Of a stretch of DNA of 15,168 nt, positions 7,452 through 13,916 are shown piece after piece (the first letter of the stretch is position 1; each line of letters opens with the position of its first letter). The notes under the pieces were generated by a model. It had not been told where the DNA came from, made no database searches, and worked only from the letters and a program-made list of their open reading frames with translations. Origin of the DNA: Thermoplasmata archaeon. GTDB taxonomy: Archaea > Thermoplasmatota > Thermoplasmata > Lutacidiplasmatales > UBA184. A program made the translations under genes and the position numbers. The DNA is taken from contig JASHWZ010000114.1 of assembly GCA_030043865.1 (NCBI GenBank), positions 1 to 15,168 of the forward strand, written 5' to 3'.

Positions 7452-8144
7452 ATGGCCGCGAAGGTGAACGTCGTACTGGTGCACGGGGCTTGGGCGGATG
7501 GATCTTCGTGGGCCCGAGTGATCCCCCTTCTTCAGAAGAGAGGATACTCCGTGGTCGGCGCGCAGATCCCGCTGACCTCGATTGAGGACGACGTCGCCGC
7601 GACGAAGAAGCTGCTGGCGACGGTGGACACCCCGGTAGTGCTGGTCGGACACTCGTACGGCGGCGCCGTGATCACGAACGCGGCGAACGGCTCGGAGAAC
7701 GTGAAAGCCCTCGTCTACATCGCGGCCTTCGGGCCGGACGAAGGAGAGAGCCTGGATTCGTTGAGCAAGCAAGGCCCCGCCCCGGCGGGTGCCGCTCAGG
7801 TACGCCCGGATGCCGGCGGATTCCTGTGGATCAACCGTGAGGGGTTCGCCAAGGCGTTCGCCGGGGATGTCGATCCGGCGGACGCGAACGTCATGGCCAC
7901 GGTGCAGGGGCCTCTGAGCCTGAGATCCTTCGCAGGGAAGACCGGCGCACCGGCGTGGAAACGTCTGCCGTCGTGGTACTTGGTCGCGAGCAACGACCAG
8001 ATGATACCGCCGGACGCGGAACGGTTCATGGGAAAGAGGATGGGGGCCAAGCTCCGAGAGGTGGCCTCGAGTCACGCAGTGATGGTCTCGCATCCCAAGG
8101 AAGTGGCAGATTTGATCGCCGAAGCCGCGGCTTCCTTGGGCTGA
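7452..8144 (+). CDS. Alpha/beta hydrolase (serine esterase-like)
   Basis: 230 aa from the ATG at 7452, preceded by GAGGGGA. The frame is open upstream, but those residues look non-coding. It opens with 'VVLVHGAWADGSSW' (oxyanion-hole HGAW at 11-14). The nucleophile elbow GHSYGG puts Ser68 as the catalytic serine. A late 'VASNDQMIPPD' supplies the acid, and 'SSHAVMVSHP' the catalytic His. Length and motifs match the compact esterase group that includes plant MES/SABP2-like and bacterial EstC-like proteins, which cleave small esters. Soluble, with no signal peptide. Substrate unknown. Confidence 0.93.
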   Translation: MAAKVNVVLVHGAWADGSSWARVIPLLQKRGYSVVGAQIPLTSIEDDVAATKKLLATVDTPVVLVGHSYGGAVITNAANGSENVKALVYIAAFGPDEGESLDSLSKQGPAPAGAAQVRPDAGGFLWINREGFAKAFAGDVDPADANVMATVQGPLSLRSFAGKTGAPAWKRLPSWYLVASNDQMIPPDAERFMGKRMGAKLREVASSHAVMVSHPKEVADLIAEAAASLG

Positions 8145-8247
8145 TCGCTCGGGCCTAGAGCGGGGCTATTACCGGACCGTCGACCCCCCGTCCCCGAGTC
8201 CTACGGGTGAGGCGCCCGTCGACCATCCAGGCGCGTTCGCAACCCCC

Positions 8248-8259
8248 CCGGGCGCCCGG
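8248..8259. repeat. Perfect 12-bp GC palindrome upstream of the SRPBCC promoter
   Basis: CCGGGCGCCCGG reads identically on both strands and ends 8 bp before the GATTACAA element. Its position fits an operator or an upstream factor site. GC-rich palindromes arise by chance more easily in this composition, so the role is uncertain. Confidence 0.35.
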
Positions 8260-8267
8260 CCGGAATC

Positions 8268-8275
8268 GATTACAA
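8268..8275 (+). promoter_or_regulatory. TATA-like element of the SRPBCC gene (GATTACAA)
   Basis: GATTACAA is centred about 27 nt before the ATG at 8298, with no ribosome site between. This is consistent with a leaderless transcript and shares GATTAC(A/G)A with the SDR promoter at 5358. Confidence 0.45.
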
Positions 8276-8297
8276 CCTCGCTGCATGTTGCCGCTCC

Positions 8298-8780
8298 ATG
8301 CCCGGTTGGACCAAGACGGTCTTCGAAGTGCGGGCCAGATTTGCAGCTCCACGGGATTTCGTGTACTCATGGCTGACCGATTTCTCCGCCGACGATCCTA
8401 AGATCACCGGCGACGCCTACCAACGAAAGGTCGTTCAGAAGTGGGCGCGAAGGGTGGTGTTCGAGGACCTCTTCGAAACCCCGGAGGGTTGGGGTTGGCT
8501 TCGGAATACGGTGACTCTGTTTCCCCCGTCCCGCTGGCGCATGGTGGCCGTAGGGAACAGTCTCGACGCGAAGGCCACGTATCGGCTCGTTTCTCGGGGA
8601 AGCGAATCGACCGAATTGATCATGCGGTGGAGGCTCCGCTCCGGACTCTTGCGGAGTAAGGTTCCCACGAAATCTTCCATCGAAGCGGGCATGCGCGACG
8701 TGTGGGGCATCTACGGGAAGGCGTTGGAGAGAGACTACGCCCATGCCCAGCAGCGCGTCGGTAGGGCGGATCCCACTTGA
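8298..8780 (+). CDS. SRPBCC (START/Bet v1-fold) family protein
   Basis: 160 aa. The opening 'FEVRARFAAPRDFVYSWLTDFSADDP' is the usual first strand and helix of SRPBCC proteins. Antiparallel strands follow ('RRVVFEDLF', 'NTVTLFPPSRWRMVAVG', 'ATYRLVSRG', 'TELIMRWRLRSG'), and it ends with a long amphipathic helix ('GMRDVWGIYGKALERDY'). The fold forms a deep hydrophobic ligand cavity. No catalytic residue can be assigned, so it may bind or carry a ligand. The start at 8298 is chosen over the ATG at 8285 because the latter is in another frame that gives no recognisable protein. It is monocistronic by appearance. Confidence 0.85.
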   Translation: MPGWTKTVFEVRARFAAPRDFVYSWLTDFSADDPKITGDAYQRKVVQKWARRVVFEDLFETPEGWGWLRNTVTLFPPSRWRMVAVGNSLDAKATYRLVSRGSESTELIMRWRLRSGLLRSKVPTKSSIEAGMRDVWGIYGKALERDYAHAQQRVGRADPT

Positions 8781-8878
8781 TGATACGACGGTCGCACTCT
8801 ACGCCAAAGTGAAACCCCACCCAACGATTCGGCGACCGCCGGACATGAGCTCCGTTGAGCTGCACGTCCCCCGTGCTC

Positions 8879-8884
8879 GAGGTG
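8879..8884 (+). promoter_or_regulatory. Shine-Dalgarno site of the MDR gene
   Basis: GAGGTG lies 7 nt before the GTG at 8892 and fixes that start. Confidence 0.55.
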
Positions 8885-8891
8885 GTGCGTC

Positions 8892-9902
8892 GTGAAGGCG
8901 GTCGGATACCGACGTGCGCTCCCCATCTCGGATCCGGATTCCCTTCTCGATCTCGAACTGCCCGATCCGGTTCCCGGTCCGCGCGACCTTCGAGTGCAAG
9001 TTCGAGCCGTGTCGGTCAATCCGGCGGACACCAAGTTCCGAGCCTCCGCAAATCCCCCGGCAGGAGAGGTGAGGATCCTGGGCTACGACGCCGCGGGCGT
9101 CGTGCAGGACGTCGGCCGCGAGGTCTCGCGTTTCCATCCGGGCGATCGCGTGTGGTACGCCGGCTCCATGGCCCGACAGGGGACGGACTCGGAACTCCAC
9201 CTCGTGGACGAGCGAATCACCGGTCGCATGCCCCACAGCTTGGAGTTCGGACCGGCAGCCGCCATGCCTCTGACCACTCTGACCGCATCGGAGCTCCTCT
9301 TCGATCGGCTCGAAGTCTTACGAAACCCATCGCGCGCCGGGGATCAGCTACTCGTCATCGGTGCGACCGGTGGCGTCGGGTCAATCTTGGTACAACTAGC
9401 GCGTAAGTTGACACCGCTGACGGTTATCGGGACCGCGTCGACCCCCGAGGGGAGCGCCGAGGTCCGGGGGAACGGTGCGCATCACGTGGTCGACTACCAC
9501 AACCTCCCGGCCGAGCTCCAGCGAATCGGTATCCCCGGCGTCGCGTACGTCGCGAGCCTAACCCATACGGACACTTACATACCGGCGATCGCCGAGGTTC
9601 TGGTCCCCGCCGGTCGTCTCGGGCTGATCGACGATCCCGCCTCCCTCGACATGATGGCCCTCAAGCCGAAATGCATCTCGACGCATTGGGAGTTCATGTT
9701 CAGCCGCTCCCTGTTCCAGACGCCCGACATGGATGAGCAGGGAAAAACCCTCGACAAGGTTGCCGAACTCGTTGACGCCGGAGCCCTCGCTCCTACCCGA
9801 TACGAGAGCTATGGAAAAATCAGCGCGGAGAATCTGCGGCGCGCTCACGCGGACGTCGAGACGGGGCACACGCACGGGAAGGTCGTGCTCGTTGGATTCT
9901 AG
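8892..9902 (+). CDS. Zinc-independent MDR oxidoreductase, quinone-reductase-like
   Basis: 336 aa, full length for the medium-chain dehydrogenase/reductase superfamily. The N-terminal GroES-like domain has 'SVNPADTKFR' (Asn43, Asp46) and 'ILGYDAAGVVQDVG' at ~62-75. The Rossmann motif 'VIGATGGVGS' is at ~155-164, followed by 'LVQLARKL'. The C-terminus 'THGKVVL' is typical. I do not see the Cys/His set that binds catalytic zinc, so despite the common label 'zinc-binding alcohol dehydrogenase family protein' it probably reduces quinones or enones with NAD(P)H. Start GTG 8892 has GAGGTG upstream. The HxlR regulator about 1.8 kb upstream may belong to the same stress response. Confidence 0.92.
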   Translation: MKAVGYRRALPISDPDSLLDLELPDPVPGPRDLRVQVRAVSVNPADTKFRASANPPAGEVRILGYDAAGVVQDVGREVSRFHPGDRVWYAGSMARQGTDSELHLVDERITGRMPHSLEFGPAAAMPLTTLTASELLFDRLEVLRNPSRAGDQLLVIGATGGVGSILVQLARKLTPLTVIGTASTPEGSAEVRGNGAHHVVDYHNLPAELQRIGIPGVAYVASLTHTDTYIPAIAEVLVPAGRLGLIDDPASLDMMALKPKCISTHWEFMFSRSLFQTPDMDEQGKTLDKVAELVDAGALAPTRYESYGKISAENLRRAHADVETGHTHGKVVLVGF

Positions 9903-10127
9903 ATCACCTCTCTCCTCGGAACGGGATCCTAACGGGCCCGCCCCGTCGCAAGTGACTCGTGTGCGGCATGCGGCCGAAGTGCCCACGTAGCGGGATCTGG
10001 ACCGCCGAGAAGATAGACGACCGGGCGAGGCTAAGCAGGCGAGGGGCCGTTCAAGCACTAGGGTTGTGACTGGTGTTGCAACCTGCTCCGTTGTCGACAT
10101 GAATGATCAACCATCGAAACTCCTGCC

Positions 10128-10145
10128 GCAGCCCAGCTGGGTTGC
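10128..10145. repeat. Inverted repeat / hairpin, 7-bp stem, 4-nt loop
   Basis: GCAGCCC-AGCT-GGGTTGC, with one G-T wobble; its core CCCAGCTGGG is a perfect 10-bp palindrome. It lies ~110 nt upstream of the cyclase start and ~225 nt after the MDR stop, with no T-run. It could be a regulator site. Confidence 0.3.
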
Positions 10146-10225
10146 TTTCGAAAGGGTTCCGCTCAATAGTTGCCCTCGAGTATGCCGTTAAGGGGCGATC
10201 ACCGTCATCGCGGGAGTCGACCGAG

Positions 10226-10233
10226 TGCTAATC
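10226..10233 (+). promoter_or_regulatory. Weak TATA-like element of the cyclase gene
   Basis: TGCTAATC is centred about 27 nt before the GTG at 10256, with no ribosome site between. This is leaderless-type spacing, but the sequence itself is a poor TATA box. Confidence 0.3.
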
Positions 10234-10255
10234 TCCAAGAAGTCAATGTCGGAAC

Positions 10256-12208
10256 GTGGCCGCGACCCGCAGACTCGCCGCCGTGATGTTCACCGACATC
10301 GTCGGGTCCACAGCCCTAACGCAGCGCGACGAAAACGGAGCGTTACGGCTGATTCGAGAACAGGAGGAGCTGTTTCGTCCGCTCTTCGCCAGATACCACG
10401 GCCGAGAAGTGAAGTCGACGGGGGATGGCTTCCTCGTCGAGTTCAATAGCGCGCGGGAAGCGACCCAATGCGCGGTCGAGATTCAACAGCAGATTCACGA
10501 CCGCAATTCGCAGCGAGGCGTCACGCTACTTCAAGTGCGAATCGGAATCCATCTGGGCGACGTGGAGCAGCGAGGATCCGACATCTTCGGGGACGCCGTC
10601 AATATCGCATCTCGAATCGAATCATTGGCGGAGCCTGGGGGCGTGTGTCTTTCGACTCAGGTCTTCGATCAGATCCATAACAAGGTCCCGTACAAGCTGG
10701 AGAAGCTCGAAGCGCGGAGTCTCAAAGGGATCGAGGTCCCGGTGAACGTCCATCGCGTCGTGCTGCCTTGGGAGCAATCGACCCCGGCGCGCCCGGCCAC
10801 GGGCCGTCCGACCACCAATCGGCTTGCAGTCCTCCCGTTCAAGAACATAAGCCCGAATCCCGAGGACGAATTCTTCGCTGACGGCCTGACGGAGGAGATC
10901 ACCGCTGAAGTCTCTGAGCTGCCCGGGCTACTCGTCATCGCTCGAACGTCGGTCGAACGCTATCGAAACGACCCGAAGCCCATCGAGGAGGTCGGGCGCG
11001 TCCTCCGGGTTGGAACGGTGCTGGAGGGGAGCGTTCGCAAAGCGGGCAACAAAATCCGAATCACCGCTCAACTGATCGATGCGGAAACCGAGGTCCACAT
11101 CTGGGCCGGTTCGTTCAATCGCGAGTTTGAGGACGTGTTCGCGATTCAGACCGACATTGCGAAGGGGGTCGCCGAGGCGCTCAAGCTTCGACTCCTTTCG
11201 TCCGACGGTGTCCAGGGTGAGGAACCACCGGGCTCGAACCTCGAGGCGTATGCCCTTTACCTCAGGGGCCGGGTCGCGTTGAATCGAGCGGTCAGTGACG
11301 CCGAAACAACTCTCGCGTTGGGGCTTTTCCGAGAGGCTCTCGGGAAGGACCCCCAGTACTCAGCGGCTTATTCCGGCATTGCAGATTGCTTCCACTGGCT
11401 CGAGCACCGCGGGTCTGTGGCCGATGCCGTCGGCCAGTCGAAGGAGGCCGCGGCGATGGCGATACGCCTTGACCCTCGGTCCCCATCGCCGCATTCAACG
11501 TTGGCCCGTGTGTTGGCGTTCCACGAGGACGATCAATGGGATGCCGCCGAACGCGAGTGCCTCACGGCACTTCAGCTCAATCCCAGCTCCGTTGAATCCC
11601 ATGCGACCTATGGCCTGGTGCTTCGGCACACGGGAAGACTCAAGGAAGCTATGGACCAAGCGCGCCAAGCCTTAGAGCTCGATCCGGTCGGCGCGGCAAG
11701 GAATGCCCAGGTCGGCGAAGAGTACCTCATTCAAGGCCGGTACGACGAGGCAATTTCGTACCTCAAGAACGCACTAGAGATCGACCCTGATTTGCGTTGG
11801 ACCCGCCAAGCGCTCGGAATTGCCTACGTGAGAAAAGGACTCTTGGACGATGGCATCGCGGAGCTCCAAAAGGCAAGGTCCACGGTCGCCGACGACCCGG
11901 AGTCGTTGGTGAACTTGGCTTGGGCCTATGCCAAAGCGGGGAGAAGGGACGAGACGGCCAAGATCGCGACCGAGGTACTCGGACAGACCGAACACCGTCG
12001 GGATATCATGGCTTCAGCCGCTGGAATCTACGCCATCTCCGGCGACATCGAGAAAGCGGTCGAGTGGCTCGAAAAAGCTCGCCAGACCCGCCGCGGGTCG
12101 TCCGCGAATTTTCTGGGTAGCGTTTGGTTCGACGGGATGCGGCAAGACCCTAGGTTCAAGCGAGTCATTGGATCCACCGGATTCACCCTGCTCGGATTCG
12201 ACTTCTGA
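10256..12208 (+). CDS. Class III adenylate cyclase fused to TolB-like domain and TPRs
   Basis: 650 aa, soluble, with no signal peptide or membrane helix. Residues ~5-175 are a class III cyclase domain carrying the full catalytic set on one chain. Metal-binding residues are Asp14 (FTDIVGST) and Asp57 (STGDGF). Adenine-selecting residues are Lys53 and Asp109 (SDIFGDAVN). Transition-state residues are Asn116 and Arg120. It should form a homodimer with two active sites making cAMP from ATP. Residues ~188-315 are the TolB-like/FlgO-like domain ('RLAVLPFKNISPNPEDEFFADGL', 'VGTVLEGSVRKAG', 'HIWAGSF'). Residues ~325-645 are tetratricopeptide repeats ('AYSGIADCFHWLE', 'GRYDEAISYLKNALEIDP'). This architecture is common in soil bacteria. 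Start GTG 10256 gives the standard 'ATRRLAAVMFTDIVG' opening. The TPR end probably senses a partner protein. Confidence 0.93.
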   Translation: MAATRRLAAVMFTDIVGSTALTQRDENGALRLIREQEELFRPLFARYHGREVKSTGDGFLVEFNSAREATQCAVEIQQQIHDRNSQRGVTLLQVRIGIHLGDVEQRGSDIFGDAVNIASRIESLAEPGGVCLSTQVFDQIHNKVPYKLEKLEARSLKGIEVPVNVHRVVLPWEQSTPARPATGRPTTNRLAVLPFKNISPNPEDEFFADGLTEEITAEVSELPGLLVIARTSVERYRNDPKPIEEVGRVLRVGTVLEGSVRKAGNKIRITAQLIDAETEVHIWAGSFNREFEDVFAIQTDIAKGVAEALKLRLLSSDGVQGEEPPGSNLEAYALYLRGRVALNRAVSDAETTLALGLFREALGKDPQYSAAYSGIADCFHWLEHRGSVADAVGQSKEAAAMAIRLDPRSPSPHSTLARVLAFHEDDQWDAAERECLTALQLNPSSVESHATYGLVLRHTGRLKEAMDQARQALELDPVGAARNAQVGEEYLIQGRYDEAISYLKNALEIDPDLRWTRQALGIAYVRKGLLDDGIAELQKARSTVADDPESLVNLAWAYAKAGRRDETAKIATEVLGQTEHRRDIMASAAGIYAISGDIEKAVEWLEKARQTRRGSSANFLGSVWFDGMRQDPRFKRVIGSTGFTLLGFDF

Positions 12209-12298
12209 CACTCACTTATCCTTCATAGCACGCTTGGCGGGAGCAAAGCCGTGCGGATCACTGTCGTGGAAAAAGTCGCAACTACTGTTACAACCGAG

Positions 12299-12312
12299 CC
12301 CCCGAGTGGGGG
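12299..12312. repeat. Short GC hairpin downstream of the cyclase gene
   Basis: CCCCC-GAGT-GGGGG lies ~90 nt after the cyclase stop. No U-run follows, so it is not a canonical terminator; it may be an RNA structure or chance. Confidence 0.25.
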
Positions 12313-12337
12313 AAGGCCGCATACACAACGGGCCACT

Positions 12338-12350
12338 TACTCCCGGAGTA
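12338..12350. repeat. 13-bp inverted repeat upstream of the carbonic anhydrase gene
   Basis: TACTCC-C-GGAGTA has 6-bp arms around one base, ~75 nt upstream of the TATA-like element at 12425. It is a candidate upstream regulator site. The 257-nt gap between the cyclase and carbonic anhydrase genes otherwise holds nothing I can support as a gene. Confidence 0.3.
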
Positions 12351-12424
12351 TTGATTTCAACAACGAGAGGTAGGCAGGAAGTGTGCACTCCTGCGGGCCC
12401 GGCTTGGATCGTCGCCCGAGTCGA

Positions 12425-12433
12425 TTAGATATA
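12425..12433 (+). promoter_or_regulatory. TATA box of the carbonic anhydrase gene
   Basis: TTAGATATA is among the most TATA-like stretches in the plus-strand intergenic regions. It is centred ~37 nt upstream of the TTG at 12466 and predicts a leader of about 10 nt. Confidence 0.5.
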
Positions 12434-12465
12434 GCCGACAGCGGTGGGGAGCCTCGGGCATACTC

Positions 12466-12978
12466 TTGCCGCCGGACTCGACTGACCCGGTTGCCTCTTT
12501 TGTCCGCGCGAACGAAGCCTACGCCGGCAAGTTCGCGAAGGGCGACCTTGCCATGCGATCGAAGACCGGGGTTACCATCCTTACGTGCGGGGACTCTCGG
12601 GTAGACCCCGCGTACTTCCTAGGACTTCCAGAAGGGGAGGCCTACATCTTCCGGAACGCCGGTGGGCGGGTCACCGACGACTTCCTGCGGCTTTTCTTCA
12701 TCACCCAGATGCTCGGCTCGCGCAGAGTGATGGTCATCCACCACACGGATTGCGGCCTCAATCGTTTCTCCAACCAAGTGATCCACGATCGGACTCGCAA
12801 CGAGTTGGGCTTGGATTCTTCCGGTACCGACTTTCTTCCCTACACCGACCTCGACCAGAGCGTCCGTGATGACGTGGCTCGACTTCGCTCCTCTCCTAGC
12901 GTACGCAAGGACGTCCTCGTCTCGGGGTACGTTTATGACGTGAAATCCGGGCGGATGACCGAAGTGACCTCACCCTAG
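12466..12978 (+). CDS. Beta-class carbonic anhydrase (Cab-like)
   Basis: 170 aa, the size of the methanogen Cab-type enzymes. It interconverts CO2 and bicarbonate. Zinc ligands are visible as Cys41 (TCGDSRVDP) and His93-x2-Cys96 (HHTDCG). The Asp43-Arg45 dyad that gates the fourth ligand is present. 'FRNAGGRV' (62-69) and the C-terminal 'SVRDDVARLRSSP' plus 'VSGYVYDVKSG' complete the family signature. The best start is a TTG, because no ATG or GTG lies close to the TATA box in this frame; the first family-conserved residues ('ANEAYAGKFAKGDL') come ~14 residues later. Cytosolic. Confidence 0.9.
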   Translation: MPPDSTDPVASFVRANEAYAGKFAKGDLAMRSKTGVTILTCGDSRVDPAYFLGLPEGEAYIFRNAGGRVTDDFLRLFFITQMLGSRRVMVIHHTDCGLNRFSNQVIHDRTRNELGLDSSGTDFLPYTDLDQSVRDDVARLRSSPSVRKDVLVSGYVYDVKSGRMTEVTSP

Positions 12979-13065
12979 ATGCGCCGGTTGAGAACGAACG
13001 CCTCTCGGATCGACGCCCAAGCATACTTCAACCTGGGTCGCCAATAGCCCGAGCGTCCGGAAGAA

Positions 13066-13245
13066 ATGCCAAACTACATCTGCCCGACCTGTGGAGTAAA
13101 CCTGCCGACGGAAGATGCGTTGCGGGACCACACCGGAAGCGTTCACCGCGTGGAGCAGGGTGTGTACGCTTGTCCTAAGTGCGGGGCGAAGTTTGGAGCG
13201 CTCGTCGCCTTGCAACGTCATGCTGCCCAGGCCCATGGTGCCTAG
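13066..13245 (+). CDS. 59-aa protein with two C2H2 zinc fingers
   Basis: ATG 13066 to TAG 13245. It consists of two tandem fingers and little else. Finger 1 is Cys6-x2-Cys9-x12-His22-x4-His27. Finger 2 is Cys36-x2-Cys39-x12-His52-x4-His57, with conserved Phe43 and Leu49 in finger 2. Finger 1 begins after 'MPNYI' and finger 2 after 'GVYA', the usual aromatic lead-in. Small C2H2 proteins of this kind are known from archaea and are thought to bind nucleic acid or protein; this one has no assigned role. There is no strong ribosome site (AAGAA before the ATG). A weak AT patch (CATACTTCAA) lies at 13022-13031. Its stop overlaps the end of the minus-strand relic gene (CTAG shared by both TAG stops). 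Confidence 0.85.
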   Translation: MPNYICPTCGVNLPTEDALRDHTGSVHRVEQGVYACPKCGAKFGALVALQRHAAQAHGA

Positions 13246-13460
13246 ACCGCCGTTGAGCCGAGTAGCCTGAATCCGCACGCCCCTGGTCTGGGGTGCATTC
13301 GTCCCAGAGAGACGTAGTCCGCGGAAGTCAGCTGCGACTCGATCGCGGACCCTCCGACGAGCTCCACTCGTGCCCGCGACTCCCTCTGTAGGAGGGCGCC
13401 GAGCCAGACGACCCGGTCCGGGTGCTTATGGACGAGCCCGATGACTTTGCCGCGTTCGCG
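13242..13460 (-). pseudogene. Displaced nucleotidyltransferase-like remnant of the HTH gene
   Basis: After about position 13460 on the minus strand, coding-like sequence continues in a different frame: 'VIGLVHKHPDRVVWLGALLQ', then 'VELVGGSAIES' and 'TSADYVS'. 'LVGGSAIE..' followed by 'YVSGDID' is the entry to AbiEii/DUF6036-type nucleotidyltransferase domains in archaeal HTH-NTase proteins. Here the DxD catalytic pair that should follow is missing, and the frame drifts into unrelated residues until a TAG at 13242-13244. A net +1 nt relative to the HTH part separates the two frames. The best reading is a truncated, frameshifted relic. Confidence 0.5.
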
Positions 13461-13785
13461 ATCGTTCGTACTCCCGGCTCGGCTTCGCGCCCAAACGCAC
13501 GAGGATATCGTCTTTCTCGCGGCGAATCCGTCGCGCCTCGGCGTCCACACGGGCGCGAAGGAAGACTCGAAGTGACTCGTTCGAGAGCACCCATCCGGCG
13601 TCAGTCCTGTCGGTCAGGCCCCTCAGTTGCTTGAGAACTTTGAGAACTTGGATCGGTTGTGCCCCGATAGAATGAGCGATTCGGTATGCGGAGTGCGGTT
13701 TTGGTGTCGTAGCGAGGTACTCGAGCACCCGTGCTCGCGTCTCACTTCCGAAAAGGGGGTCCATGCGAGAAACATCGCGCATCAT
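13426..13785 (-). CDS. Winged-helix HTH regulator, N-terminal part of a frameshifted gene
   Basis: 119 aa as read. 'LFGSETRARVLEYLATTPKP', 'SAYRIAHSIGAQPIQVLKVLKQL' and 'GWVLSNESLRVFLRARVDAE' give the archaeal winged-helix profile. 'REKDDILVRLGAKPS' is the linker that in related proteins leads into a nucleotidyltransferase domain. After it the frame runs into low-information Arg-rich sequence and stops at 13426, while the expected continuation sits in another frame (13242-13460). Starts at 13785 and 13782 are possible, but ATG 13764 ('MDPLFGSETRA') lies ~28 nt after a TATA-like stretch and matches the family start. Probably an antitoxin-like or autoregulatory DNA-binding protein that has lost its second domain. 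Confidence 0.6.
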   Translation of the reverse strand: MMRDVSRMDPLFGSETRARVLEYLATTPKPHSAYRIAHSIGAQPIQVLKVLKQLRGLTDRTDAGWVLSNESLRVFLRARVDAEARRIRREKDDILVRLGAKPSREYERSRTRQSHRARP

Positions 13786-13789
13786 GTGT

Positions 13790-13811
13790 TATACATTTCG
13801 TATACTATACG
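13790..13811 (-). promoter_or_regulatory. TATA region with palindrome upstream of the HTH gene
   Basis: Forward sequence TATACATTTCGTATACTATACG, one of the most AT-rich spots in the window. It contains CGTATA-C-TATACG (13799-13811), with 6-bp arms around one base. The TATAC at 13790 lies ~28 nt before ATG 13764. A palindrome overlapping the promoter of a winged-helix gene suggests autoregulation. Confidence 0.45.
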
Positions 13812-13916
13812 ACGCCCCGCGCCACCGACCGTACACCTCGAGAGGAGGCGAAATCGTTGTCACACCCAGTAACCCGTTCGGAGGAGGCCGCGGGGTTGAT
13901 CGGGCTGGTCCAGATT

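Larger units (their letters stand above)
9903..10255. other. Intergenic region upstream of the cyclase gene
   Basis: About 350 nt with no supported gene. A 30-codon frame from ATG 10099 to TAA 10191 exists but has no ribosome site or promoter at a good distance. The region holds a palindrome GTTGCAAC (10075-10082), a hairpin (10128-10145) and the weak cyclase promoter element (10226-10233). Confidence 0.4.

Noticed and set aside
10075..10082. Palindrome GTTGCAAC, also at 14931-14938
   Set aside because: Two copies of an 8-mer, one inside a coding frame, are too weak to call a regulator site.
10099..10191. 30-codon frame upstream of the cyclase gene
   Set aside because: No ribosome site, promoter spacing or recognisable sequence.
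13426..13785. Programmed frameshift joining HTH and nucleotidyltransferase frames
   Set aside because: The second frame lacks the catalytic Asp pair and ends in unrelated residues, so decay is simpler; no slippery sequence seen.
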